Assembly (NCBI GenBank): GCA_021158725.1
Contig: JAGGUB010000029.1
Span: forward strand, 1-12,855
Source: Caldifarciminota bacterium
Lineage (GTDB): Bacteria; Hydrothermota; UBA3073; NMUJ01
DNA length: 12,855 nt
Reading direction: 5' to 3'
Shown: positions 6,385 to 12,855 of the stretch, piece by piece
How positions within the stretch are numbered: position 1 is the first letter of the stretch
Layout of the letters: every line of letters starts with the position of its first letter
Translations under genes and position numbers: made by a program
The notes under the pieces: model-generated
What the model was told of the DNA's origin: nothing
The model's input: the letters and a program-made list of their open reading frames with translations, nothing else
The model's database searches: none

Positions 6385-7170
6385 ATGAATATCATAGTTT
6401 GCATCAAACAGGTACCTGATACCGCAGAGGTACGTATCGACCCGGTTACCAAAACACTCATACGTGAGGGTGTACCAGCGATTGTCAATCCGTTCGACTT
6501 ATATGCAGCTGAAGAGGCGATACGCTTGAAGGAACGCTACGGTGGTAAAACCATAGCTATATCGATGGGGCCACCGCAGGCTGAAGAAGCGCTACGTGAG
6601 GTAGTCTCCATGGGTATAGATGAAGCTATACTCATTACAGATGAACAGTTTCGTGGTTCCGATACACTTGCCACCTCGTATACGTTGGCGAAAGCAATAC
6701 AGAAGCTCGGTGATTACGATCTCATCCTATGTGGTAAACAAGCCATTGATGGCGATACTGCACAGGTAGGGCCTGGTATCGCGGAATGGCTTTCGTTGCC
6801 ACAAGTCACCTATGTGGGTAAAATTGAAGCTATCAAAGATAACAAAGCCAAAGTGTGGAGGCTAATCGAAGGTGGGCACGAAATTCTTGAAGTCCCTTTA
6901 CCCGCAGTCTTCACCGTGGTGAAAGAGATAAACGAACCGCGGTTACCTTCGTTACGTGGTAAGTTACGTGCGAAATCGATGACCATACCGCGGTGGGGGG
7001 GTAAAGAGTTGGAAGTTGACCCACGTTATGTGGGGTTGGAGGGGTCACCCACACAGGTGGTTGAGATCTTCACACCTGAAATAAAGAAGGGTGGTGAGAT
7101 CTTTCATGGCCCGATAGAGGAAGGTGTAGAGAAGCTGTACCAATTTCTAAAAGAACGTGGTTTCGTATGA
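6385..7170 (+). CDS. etfB: Electron transfer flavoprotein, beta subunit
   Basis: A 261-residue EtfB: the N terminus MNIIVCIKQVPDTAEVRID, VNPFDLYAAEEAIRLKE, the AMP/FAD-site stretch LILCGKQAIDGDTAQVGPG and the late block LPSLRGKLRAKSM are all family hallmarks. With EtfA it forms a soluble cytoplasmic heterodimer passing electrons between a dehydrogenase and other carriers. The second nucleotide site keeps the DGDTAQVGP context, as in all EtfB, where a second FAD occurs in bifurcating members and AMP in others; the sequence alone does not settle which. Its stop overlaps the etfA start by four bases (ATGA), so the subunits are made in a coupled way. Arginine codons are nearly all CGN, the local norm. 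Confidence 0.95.
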   Translation: MNIIVCIKQVPDTAEVRIDPVTKTLIREGVPAIVNPFDLYAAEEAIRLKERYGGKTIAISMGPPQAEEALREVVSMGIDEAILITDEQFRGSDTLATSYTLAKAIQKLGDYDLILCGKQAIDGDTAQVGPGIAEWLSLPQVTYVGKIEAIKDNKAKVWRLIEGGHEILEVPLPAVFTVVKEINEPRLPSLRGKLRAKSMTIPRWGGKELEVDPRYVGLEGSPTQVVEIFTPEIKKGGEIFHGPIEEGVEKLYQFLKERGFV

Positions 7171-8360
7171 AGGACATAAGGGTTATCGAATCCAAATGTA
7201 ACGGGTGTGGCCTATGTGTAAAAGCATGTCCGTTTGGGGCTATCGAACCCATAGCTGGTATCGTACGTATAATACGTGAGAAATGTAACCTCTGTGGTAT
7301 CTGTGTGGATGCATGTAAGTTAGGTGCTATAGAGGTGATAGAGGAAGCCAAACCAGAGAAGGTAGACGTTTCACAATATTCAGGTGTATGGGTGTTTGTC
7401 GAGCTTACCGATGATGGTGTACATAAGGTTACGTACGAATTGCTGGGTAAGGCACGTGAACTTGCCACCAAACGTAACACCTACGTAGGTGCAGTCTTAA
7501 TAGGTAACAATGTGGAACGATTCACACAGGAGCTCATATATCGGGGTGCAGATAAGGTTTTTGTGGTCGACGATGTGCGGTTGGATAGATTCATGGTGGA
7601 ACCCTACACAAACGTTATGGAGAAGCTCGTGTTAAAATATCGACCTGAGATACTCATTGCAGGTGCTACGACGAAAGGTAGGAGCTTACTTCCAAGGTTA
7701 GCGGTGAGGCTCAAGACTGGGTTGACTGCCGATTGTACGGGTTTGGATATCAACGAAAACGGTGAACTCGTGCAAACCCGACCCGCATTCGGTGGTAACA
7801 TCATGGCCCGCATATTGTGTCCACGTACGAGACCGCAGATGGCGACCGTTAGGTACAAGGTGATGCCAGAGGCACCAAGGGATACTAATCGTACTGGTGA
7901 AATAATAAAGGAGAGGCCACCACAGCAGTTGCTATACTCACAGGTTAAGTTTATCGAATTTGTTGCCGACAAAACCGTAAAGGTGAAGCTCGAAGAAGCC
8001 GATATCATTGTCTCAGGTGGCCGCGGGTTGGGTGAGCCCAAGAATTTCACCCTCATAAGGGAGCTGGCTGATCTACTTGGTGGTGCAGTGGGGTCGTCAC
8101 GGCCACCGGTCGATATGGGTTGGATACCATATTCACATCAGGTGGGTCAAACCGGCAAAACCGTGAAGCCCAAACTCTACATAGCGGTTGGTATAAGTGG
8201 TGCTGTACAACATCTTGCAGGTATGGCAGGTTCTGACACAATAGTTGCGATTAACAAAGACCCTCATGCACCTATCTTCAAGGTGGCGGATTTCGGTATA
8301 GTTGGCGATCTGTTCAAGGTTGTACCTCAGCTCATCAAACTAATAAAAGAGCGTAGCTAA
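7167..8360 (+). CDS. etfA: Electron transfer flavoprotein, alpha subunit with N-terminal 2x[4Fe-4S] ferredoxin domain
   Basis: A 397-residue fusion. Residues 1-60 are a bacterial-type ferredoxin with C11, C14, C17, C21 and C40, C43, C46, C50; the second set is followed by Lys instead of the usual Pro. The EtfA Rossmann domain begins near 69 (SGVWVFVEL), and the C-terminal FAD domain shows GRGLGEPKNF, SSRPPVDMGWIPYSHQVGQTG, LYIAVGISGAVQHLAGM, INKDPHAPIF and ADFGIVGDL. Ferredoxin-fused EtfA subunits are known from anaerobes, for example the lactate dehydrogenase/Etf complex of Acetobacterium, where they take part in flavin-based electron bifurcation or confurcation. No dehydrogenase partner (acyl-CoA dehydrogenase, GlcD-type or FixC-type) is in the window. 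The gene ends with a 4-base convergent overlap with nadA, and no terminator is visible. Confidence 0.95.
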   Translation: MKDIRVIESKCNGCGLCVKACPFGAIEPIAGIVRIIREKCNLCGICVDACKLGAIEVIEEAKPEKVDVSQYSGVWVFVELTDDGVHKVTYELLGKARELATKRNTYVGAVLIGNNVERFTQELIYRGADKVFVVDDVRLDRFMVEPYTNVMEKLVLKYRPEILIAGATTKGRSLLPRLAVRLKTGLTADCTGLDINENGELVQTRPAFGGNIMARILCPRTRPQMATVRYKVMPEAPRDTNRTGEIIKERPPQQLLYSQVKFIEFVADKTVKVKLEEADIIVSGGRGLGEPKNFTLIRELADLLGGAVGSSRPPVDMGWIPYSHQVGQTGKTVKPKLYIAVGISGAVQHLAGMAGSDTIVAINKDPHAPIFKVADFGIVGDLFKVVPQLIKLIKERS

Positions 8361-9280
8361 CCTTTATATTTTAGCATCGCTGTTATCGCATTACGGGCAT
8401 CGGTGAGCACCTTCTTATCCAGCTTGATTTCATACTGCTCGTACTGTAATGCATTATACACATCCATAAGCCGTATCTTTTTCATGCTGAAACAAACCTT
8501 TGGTGTACCAAGTGAATAGAAACGCTTGTTGGGGTTCTCCTTTTTGAGCCGATATATTAGACCTTCCTCTGTACCTATGATGAAAGTTTGGCTATCCGAT
8601 GTCTTCACGTATCGTAACATGCCTGAAGTTGATGTCACCACATCTGCGAACTGTACGACTTCGGGTTTACACTCTGGATGTATGAGTAACACGCTATCTG
8701 GGTGTTGTGACTTCGCTTGATGTACTTCATCCACCGTAAACTGTTCATGCACATAACAGTAACCGGGCCACACGATAACCTCTTTATCTGGTAGATTCTT
8801 GCGTACCCAATCACCCAGGTTTCTATCTGGTAGGAATATCACTTTACGTGCGGGTACATTGCGGACAACTTCAACCGCATTCGCCGATGTACAACATACA
8901 TCACTCATCGCCTTTATCTCTGCACTTGTGTTCACATAGGTTACCACCACAGCAGCTGGATGCCGTTGCTTTAATAGTAGTAGATCTTCAACCGTCACGC
9001 TATCAGCAAGCGGGCAACCCACATCTTCTTTCGGTAGCAATACTTTCTTATCGGGTGAAAGTATCTTCGCTGTTTCGGCCATAAATCTAACCCCACAGAA
9101 TACGATCATATCAGCATCAGTATTCGCAGATAGTCTTGCGAGCTCAAGCGAATCGCCCACAAAATCGGCTATCTCCTGTATCTCTGGTAGCTGATAATTA
9201 TGTGCCAATATTACTGCATGCTTCTCATGTTTTAGTTGCCGAATGTGTTGCTTTAACCTATCTTTATCCAAATTCTTCAT
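8357..9280 (-). CDS. nadA: Quinolinate synthase
   Basis: A 307-residue NadA, the short form also seen in Thermotoga and Pyrococcus. It condenses iminoaspartate with dihydroxyacetone phosphate to quinolinate in de novo NAD synthesis. The pseudo-threefold repeat carries one [4Fe-4S] ligand cysteine per domain: C89 (VGCPLAD), C175 (GYCYVHEQFT) and C263 (KVCFSMKKI). The motifs ILAHNYQLPEIQEIADFVGDS, VTYVNTSAEIKA, CTSANAV, FLPDRNLG and TSTSGMLRY are present. The usual partner genes nadB (or aspartate dehydrogenase) and nadC are not in the window. The ATG at 9280 lies two bases after the stop of the sulfur-carrier gene, with a strong Shine-Dalgarno site inside that gene's last codons. It converges on etfA. 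Confidence 0.97.
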   Translation of the reverse strand: MKNLDKDRLKQHIRQLKHEKHAVILAHNYQLPEIQEIADFVGDSLELARLSANTDADMIVFCGVRFMAETAKILSPDKKVLLPKEDVGCPLADSVTVEDLLLLKQRHPAAVVVTYVNTSAEIKAMSDVCCTSANAVEVVRNVPARKVIFLPDRNLGDWVRKNLPDKEVIVWPGYCYVHEQFTVDEVHQAKSQHPDSVLLIHPECKPEVVQFADVVTSTSGMLRYVKTSDSQTFIIGTEEGLIYRLKKENPNKRFYSLGTPKVCFSMKKIRLMDVYNALQYEQYEIKLDKKVLTDARNAITAMLKYKG

Positions 9281-9282
9281 AG

Positions 9283-9504
9283 CTATCCTCCAGATATCAC
9301 CTTACGTATCTCTATACGACATTCGGGTGATAGCTTCTCGTCTGGGGTGAGTAACCTCTTGCTATCAGTTTCAATAACGAGTATCTCTTCCTCCCTGAAG
9401 CCAAGCTTTTTGATGAGCTCACGTACGGTTTTGACACCATCTAACTGGATGAACTTCTGGTCAGGTTGGATAAAAATCTCCATCCCTACCCCGTTAGCAG
9501 CCAC
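9283..9504 (-). CDS. Small ubiquitin-like sulfur carrier (ThiS/MoaD family)
   Basis: A 73-residue protein from GTG 9504, or 66 residues from ATG 9483. It has the beta-grasp pattern of ThiS/MoaD: MEIFIQPDQKFIQLDG hairpin, VRELIKKLGFREEEILVIE helix-strand, a LLTPDEKLS turn, then IEIRKVISGG. The C-terminal Gly-Gly is the site that is adenylated and converted to thiocarboxylate in sulfur carriers. No ThiF/MoeB activator, ThiG or MoaE lies nearby, so the pathway is unknown. It is the first gene of a two-gene unit with nadA, whose product is a [4Fe-4S] enzyme; a link to sulfur supply is only an inference. The GTG start has AAAGGA 8 bases upstream; the ATG start fits the usual length of the family better. 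Confidence 0.8.
   Translation of the reverse strand: MAANGVGMEIFIQPDQKFIQLDGVKTVRELIKKLGFREEEILVIETDSKRLLTPDEKLSPECRIEIRKVISGG
9285..9295 (-). promoter_or_regulatory. Ribosome binding site of nadA inside the sulfur-carrier gene
   Basis: On the minus strand the last codons GGA GGA followed by TAG make a GGAGGA Shine-Dalgarno sequence, 6 bases before nadA's ATG. The codons for the functional Gly-Gly tail thus also serve as the nadA ribosome binding site, which will couple the two genes. Confidence 0.7.
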
Positions 9505-9519
9505 ATAGCCTATCCTTTT

Positions 9520-9546
9520 ATAATATCGAAATTATGAATTTGTAAA
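9520..9546 (-). promoter_or_regulatory. Possible promoter of the sulfur carrier-nadA unit
   Basis: On the minus strand TTTACA (complement of 9541-9546) and TATTAT (complement of 9520-9525) are 15 bases apart. Start of transcription would fall near 9513. The -35 box lies inside the dyad at 9535-9550. If this is right, the AAAGGA site before GTG 9504 would be at the very 5' end of the message. Confidence 0.3.
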
Positions 9547-9550
9547 TTCA
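9535..9550. promoter_or_regulatory. 16-bp dyad, candidate operator between sulfur carrier-nadA and grpE
   Basis: TGAATTTGTAAATTCA is a perfect inverted repeat apart from its central GT; one mismatch further out it extends by TT (9532-9533) and AA (9552-9553). It overlaps the possible -35 box of the leftward promoter and lies 14 bases upstream of the grpE -35 box. It does not resemble CIRCE. Confidence 0.45.
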
Positions 9551-9563
9551 CAAGTAGTTACAG

Positions 9564-9592
9564 TTGACGAACCCCAGTATATGCGTTATATT
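9564..9592 (+). promoter_or_regulatory. Promoter of grpE-dnaK-dnaJ
   Basis: TTGACG (9564-9569), a 17-base spacer and TATATT (9587-9592) form a good housekeeping-type promoter. Transcription would start near 9599, giving a leader of about 14 bases that contains AGGA (9604-9607) 5 bases before the grpE ATG. No sigma-32-like promoter or CIRCE element was seen. Confidence 0.6.
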
Positions 9593-9612
9593 ATTTATGT
9601 TCAAGGACAAAA

Positions 9613-10116
9613 ATGGGCAAAAAGCATTGGACACAAAAGCTAAAGGAGGAGCTCGAATTGTACAAAAACGAGGCCAAACAGTGGCGTGAGAAGTACCTCA
9701 CGGTGTTGGCGGAGCTGGACAACTTTCGTCGTCAGGTAGATAAAGAACGCGATCGTACTCGCAGGGTGGCACAGGAGAAGATGATGCTGGCAATAATACC
9801 GGTGCTGGATAACTTCGAACAGGCGCTCCATTATGTCAAGAATGCGAACAACCTCGATAGCCTCAAGAAAGGTGTGGAGATGATCTATTCGCAACTCAAA
9901 CATACGCTGGAGGAGCTGGGGCTCAGGTGTTACACGAGTGTGGGTGAGAAGTTCGACCCTGAACGTCACGAAGCGCTGTTCATTGAGGAGACCGATGACC
10001 ATCCCGAAGGTACGATTATCAAGGAACTTGCACAGGGTTACACATTTAAGGGACGGGTCATAAGGCCCGCACGTGTTGTGGTAGCGAAACCCAAAAATAA
10101 AAAGGTAAATGAATAA
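9613..10116 (+). CDS. grpE: Nucleotide exchange factor GrpE
   Basis: A 167-residue GrpE. The N-terminal long helix (about 5-60, rich in K/E, with LAELDNFRRQVDKERDR) is a dimerising coiled coil; the four-helix region includes IIPVLDNFEQAL, and the C-terminal beta domain carries VGEKFDPERHEAL, GTIIKELAQGYTFKGRVIRPARV. It releases ADP from DnaK and so resets the Hsp70 cycle. The usual acidic unstructured N-terminal tail is very short. First gene of the operon, followed 11 bases later by dnaK. The AGGA site before ATG 9613 supports the start. Confidence 0.96.
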   Translation: MGKKHWTQKLKEELELYKNEAKQWREKYLTVLAELDNFRRQVDKERDRTRRVAQEKMMLAIIPVLDNFEQALHYVKNANNLDSLKKGVEMIYSQLKHTLEELGLRCYTSVGEKFDPERHEALFIEETDDHPEGTIIKELAQGYTFKGRVIRPARVVVAKPKNKKVNE

Positions 10117-10123
10117 AGGAGGT
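10117..10123 (+). promoter_or_regulatory. Strong Shine-Dalgarno site of dnaK
   Basis: AGGAGGT directly follows the grpE stop codon and lies 4 bases before the dnaK ATG at 10128. It is the strongest ribosome binding site in the window, consistent with high DnaK output. Confidence 0.85.
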
Positions 10124-10127
10124 AAAG

Positions 10128-12038
10128 ATGGCCAAAGAAAGAATTATAGGTATAGATTTGGGAACAACCAACTCCTGTGTAGCAATCGTTGAAGGTGGTG
10201 AACCCAAAGTCATACCCAACCCCGAAGGTGAACGTGTCACCCCATCCGTGGTGGCATGGAAAGATGGCGAAATACTTACTGGTTCGTTAGCTAAACGGCA
10301 GCAGATTATCAACCCTGAGAACACGATATACTCGATAAAGCGGTTCATGGGCCGTCGCTATAATGAGGTTACCGAAGAGATAAAGATGGTGACCTACAAA
10401 GTAGTACGTGGGCCACACGATGATGCACGTGTGATGATGGGTGGTAAGATGTACTCACCACCAGAGATATCGGCAATGATACTGCGTTACCTCAAAAAGG
10501 CGGCGGAGGATTACCTTGGTCACGAAGTTAAGAAAGCGGTTATCACCGTACCTGCATACTTCAACGATGATCAACGTAAGGCTACACGTGATGCCGGTAC
10601 AATAGCGGGGTTGGAGGTGGTTCGTATCATAAACGAGCCAACTGCTGCATCACTCGCATACGGGATGGAGAAGAAGAAGGGAGGTCTGATAGCGGTGTTC
10701 GACCTCGGTGGCGGTACGTTTGATATATCGATACTCGAGATAGGTGAGGGTGTGTTCGAAGTCAAGTCCACTTCAGGTGATACCCATCTGGGGGGTGACA
10801 ATTTCGACCAACGTATAGTGGATTGGCTCATAGAGGAGTTCAAGAAGGAGCACGGTATCGACCTACGTAAGGATCGTTACGCACTACAGAGGTTACGTGA
10901 GGCTGCGGAGAAGGCCAAGAAGGAGCTATCGAGCATGATGGAGACCACGATCAGCTTACCATTTATAACAGCGGACGAGTCGGGGCCCAAGCATCTCGAA
11001 GTTAAGCTCACACGTGCCAAGTTTGAAGCATTGACCGAGGATCTCATCGAACGTATGCGTGGACCGGTTGAACAGGCGTTGAAGGATGCGAAGATCACAC
11101 CCAAAGACATAGATGAGGTGATACTCGTCGGTGGTATGACACGTGTACCGAAGGTGCAACAGTTTGTACAGGAGCTTTTCGGTAAGGAACCACAGAAGGG
11201 TATCAACCCCGACGAAGTGGTCGCTTTAGGTGCTGCCATACAAGGGGCGGTACTCGCAGGTGATGAGAGTGTCCGCGATATACTATTGCTGGATGTGACA
11301 CCACTCACATTGGGTGTGGAGACACTCGGTGGTGTTATGACACCGATGATCGAACGCAACACCCGCATACCAGTATCACGTAAGAAGATATTCACCACAG
11401 CAGCGGATAACCAAACTGCTGTCGAAATACATGTGTTACAGGGTGAACGTCCACTCGCTAAGGATAATCGGTCATTGGGTAGGTTCATACTCGAGGGTAT
11501 ACCACCAGCACCAAGAGGTGTACCACAGATTGAGGTTACCTTCACCATAGATGCTGACGGTATCTTGCATGTGTCTGCAAAGGATCTCGGTACCGGGAAG
11601 GAGCAATCCATCAGGATAACTGCATCGAGCGGACTTACGGAGGAGGAGATCGAACGTATGCGTAAGGAGGCGGAGCTACATGCGGAGGAGGATCGCAAGA
11701 AGAAAGAAGTCATCGACCTACGTAATCAGGCTGATCAACTCATATACACGATGGAGAAGCTACTCAAGGAGCAGGGTGATAAGATTGCGCAAGCTGATCG
11801 CGAGGCTATCGAAAATGCGATAAAGGAGCTACGTGAGAAGATGAAATCCGAAGATCCAGAGACCATACGTTCGGGTATACGGGCGCTCGAAGCTGCTGCA
11901 CATAAGGTGGCACAGGAGATCTATCGTGCTGCGGGTGTACAGACGCCACCAGGTGGTACACAGACGAGTTCAACCCAACAACCCAAAAAGGAGGGAGGCG
12001 GGCCCGTAGATACCGACTATGAGGTAGAGAACAAGTGA
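10128..12038 (+). CDS. dnaK: Chaperone DnaK (Hsp70)
   Basis: A 636-residue Hsp70 of normal length. The ATPase domain shows the phosphate-1 loop IGIDLGTTNSCVA (7-19), DLGGGTFD (192-199) and VILVGGMTRVP (331-341); the interdomain linker is VRDILLLDVTPLTLG (382-396). The substrate-binding beta domain and helical lid follow, and the C-terminal tail is Gly/Pro/Gln-rich, ending DTDYEVENK, a variant of the acidic DnaK tail. It binds hydrophobic stretches of unfolded proteins in an ATP-driven cycle with GrpE and DnaJ, encoded on either side. Its stop codon overlaps the dnaJ start by one base (TGATG). A long antisense open frame at 10877-11713 is a shadow of codon bias. Confidence 0.98.
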   Translation: MAKERIIGIDLGTTNSCVAIVEGGEPKVIPNPEGERVTPSVVAWKDGEILTGSLAKRQQIINPENTIYSIKRFMGRRYNEVTEEIKMVTYKVVRGPHDDARVMMGGKMYSPPEISAMILRYLKKAAEDYLGHEVKKAVITVPAYFNDDQRKATRDAGTIAGLEVVRIINEPTAASLAYGMEKKKGGLIAVFDLGGGTFDISILEIGEGVFEVKSTSGDTHLGGDNFDQRIVDWLIEEFKKEHGIDLRKDRYALQRLREAAEKAKKELSSMMETTISLPFITADESGPKHLEVKLTRAKFEALTEDLIERMRGPVEQALKDAKITPKDIDEVILVGGMTRVPKVQQFVQELFGKEPQKGINPDEVVALGAAIQGAVLAGDESVRDILLLDVTPLTLGVETLGGVMTPMIERNTRIPVSRKKIFTTAADNQTAVEIHVLQGERPLAKDNRSLGRFILEGIPPAPRGVPQIEVTFTIDADGILHVSAKDLGTGKEQSIRITASSGLTEEEIERMRKEAELHAEEDRKKKEVIDLRNQADQLIYTMEKLLKEQGDKIAQADREAIENAIKELREKMKSEDPETIRSGIRALEAAAHKVAQEIYRAAGVQTPPGGTQTSSTQQPKKEGGGPVDTDYEVENK

Positions 12039-12855
12039 TGGCGGTAACGAAAAAGGATTACTATGAGATACTGGGTGTACCGCGTAACGCTACCAAGGAG
12101 GAGATAAAGCGTGCATATAGGAGGTTGGCACTCAAATATCATCCGGATAAGAATCCAGACAACCGTAAGGAAGCTGAGGAGAAGTTCAAGGAGATATCAG
12201 AAGCCTATGAAGTGCTTATGGATGACCACAAACGTGCACTATACGATAGATACGGGCATGCGGGGCTCGAAGGTACGTTCGGTGAGCAGGGGTTCACTTG
12301 GGAGCATTTCACGCATTTCGACGATTTGCGTGATATATTTGGTGAGTTCTTCGATAACCTTGTACGCGATTTCGGTATAGGGGGGTCGATCTTCCAGGAT
12401 CTGTTTGGTACCAGGACACGTGTACGACATCGTGGTGAAGACCTACGTATAGTTTTGCCACTCGAATTGGAGGAGATAATCAAAGGTACCACAAAGACCA
12501 TCAAGTATACACGACAGGTGATATGTCCCGCATGTAATGGTAGAGGTGGTACTACACAGACCTGTCCCGTATGTAGAGGTAGTGGCCAGATACAACGTGT
12601 ATCTGAGAATGTATTTGGTAGATTCGTAAGTGTGACCACATGTCCCGAATGTGGTGGTACGGGTACCATACTTGCAAGCAGATGTAACGTATGTGGAGGT
12701 AGGGGACGTGTACCCAAGAAGGAGCGTATCGAGGTACGTATACCAGCTGGTGTCAGGAATGGCGATACACTCACAATAAAGGGTAAGGGTAACGTAAGTT
12801 CGGATGGTGGGCCACCGGGTGATTTGCTTGTCACAATAAACGAGAAGCCGCACCC
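12038..12855 (+). CDS. dnaJ: Chaperone DnaJ (Hsp40), 3' end outside window
   Basis: The first 272 residues are visible; the frame is open to the window edge. The J domain (about 5-72) has KDYYEILGV and the catalytic HPD at 35-37. The following linker (about 73-130) is poor in glycine for a G/F region; it instead holds acidic/aromatic stretches with two DIF-like motifs (RDIFGEFF at 98-105, IFQDLFG at 118-124). The cysteine-rich zinc domain is complete with four CxxCxGxG units: C163/C166, C176/C179, C202/C205 and C216/C219; the gap between the first two is a few residues shorter than in E. coli. Substrate-binding domain II begins with IEVRIPAGVRNGDTL. It stimulates DnaK ATPase and delivers substrates. 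Start ATG 12038 overlaps the dnaK stop by one base. Confidence 0.96.
   Translation, partial: MAVTKKDYYEILGVPRNATKEEIKRAYRRLALKYHPDKNPDNRKEAEEKFKEISEAYEVLMDDHKRALYDRYGHAGLEGTFGEQGFTWEHFTHFDDLRDIFGEFFDNLVRDFGIGGSIFQDLFGTRTRVRHRGEDLRIVLPLELEEIIKGTTKTIKYTRQVICPACNGRGGTTQTCPVCRGSGQIQRVSENVFGRFVSVTTCPECGGTGTILASRCNVCGGRGRVPKKERIEVRIPAGVRNGDTLTIKGKGNVSSDGGPPGDLLVTINEKPH

Noticed and set aside
7604..8056. 150-residue open frame antisense to etfA
   Set aside because: The etfA frame is fully accounted for by EtfA motifs; the antisense product matches nothing and has no context.
8340..8375. Terminator between etfA and nadA
   Set aside because: The two genes converge with a 4-base overlap and no stem-loop with T-run is evident on either strand.
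9536..9549. CIRCE element for HrcA control of the chaperone operon
   Set aside because: The dyad has arms GAATTT/AAATTC and a 2-base centre, unlike the TTAGCACTC-N9-GAGTGCTAA form.
10877..11713. 278-residue open frame antisense to dnaK
   Set aside because: Ser/Pro-rich, low-complexity translation produced by codon bias of dnaK on the other strand; no start signal or family likeness.
12205..12834. 209-residue open frame antisense to dnaJ
   Set aside because: Shadow of the dnaJ frame, which is unbroken from 12038 to the window end with all J-domain and zinc motifs.

Overview
The window reads as chromosomal DNA from a diderm (Gram-negative type), probably anaerobic bacterium. Evidence for an outer membrane is a Wzi-like beta-barrel fragment beside an SLBB/Poly_export polysaccharide export protein. 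Evidence for an anaerobic, low-redox lifestyle is a ferredoxin-fused EtfA with EtfB, a DUF362/ferredoxin protein, and quinolinate synthase. Gene content and style (heavy use of CGT, ATA and GGT codons, a helicase-dead PriA) suggest a deep-branching, perhaps thermophilic, candidate phylum such as WOR-3/Hydrothermae. That placement is only an impression and cannot be proved here. The window is gene-dense, with no gene-free stretch over 300 bases and no tRNA, rRNA or CRISPR seen.

Layout. (1) 1-2458: surface polysaccharide region on the + strand. It holds the 3' end of a Wzi-like gene, a REP-associated tyrosine transposase (RAYT, HUH/Y1 family) and a Wza-like export protein. Three copies of an identical 19-bp hairpin repeat sit at 436-454, 1114-1132 and 2440-2458. 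The repeats bracket the RAYT gene and the export gene and are fused into the ends of neighbouring genes, so this looks like a REP/RAYT system. (2) 2430-5776: a tightly overlapping minus-strand operon, rpmB (bL28) > DUF362-ferredoxin > PriA-like protein with destroyed ATPase motifs > a stand-alone domain resembling the N-terminal extension of dihydropteroate synthase. The C-terminal tail of that last protein is encoded by repeat copy 3. (3) 5836-8360: plus strand, a membrane-anchored DUF192 protein, then etfB-etfA with a 4-base overlap. (4) 8357-9504: minus strand, a ThiS/MoaD-like sulfur carrier with a terminal Gly-Gly, then nadA. (5) 9613-12855: plus strand, the chaperone operon grpE-dnaK-dnaJ, with dnaJ running off the window.

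How things fit. The export genes would work together in capsule or exopolysaccharide secretion, interrupted by the RAYT module. GrpE, DnaK and DnaJ form a complete Hsp70 cycle without hrcA or CIRCE nearby; a 16-bp dyad in the divergent promoter region is the only visible operator candidate. EtfAB has no dehydrogenase partner in the window. Several genes have a TTGACR -35 box and a -10 box placed very close to the start codon, suggesting short or no leaders, while internal operon genes use strong Shine-Dalgarno sites or overlapping stop/start codons.
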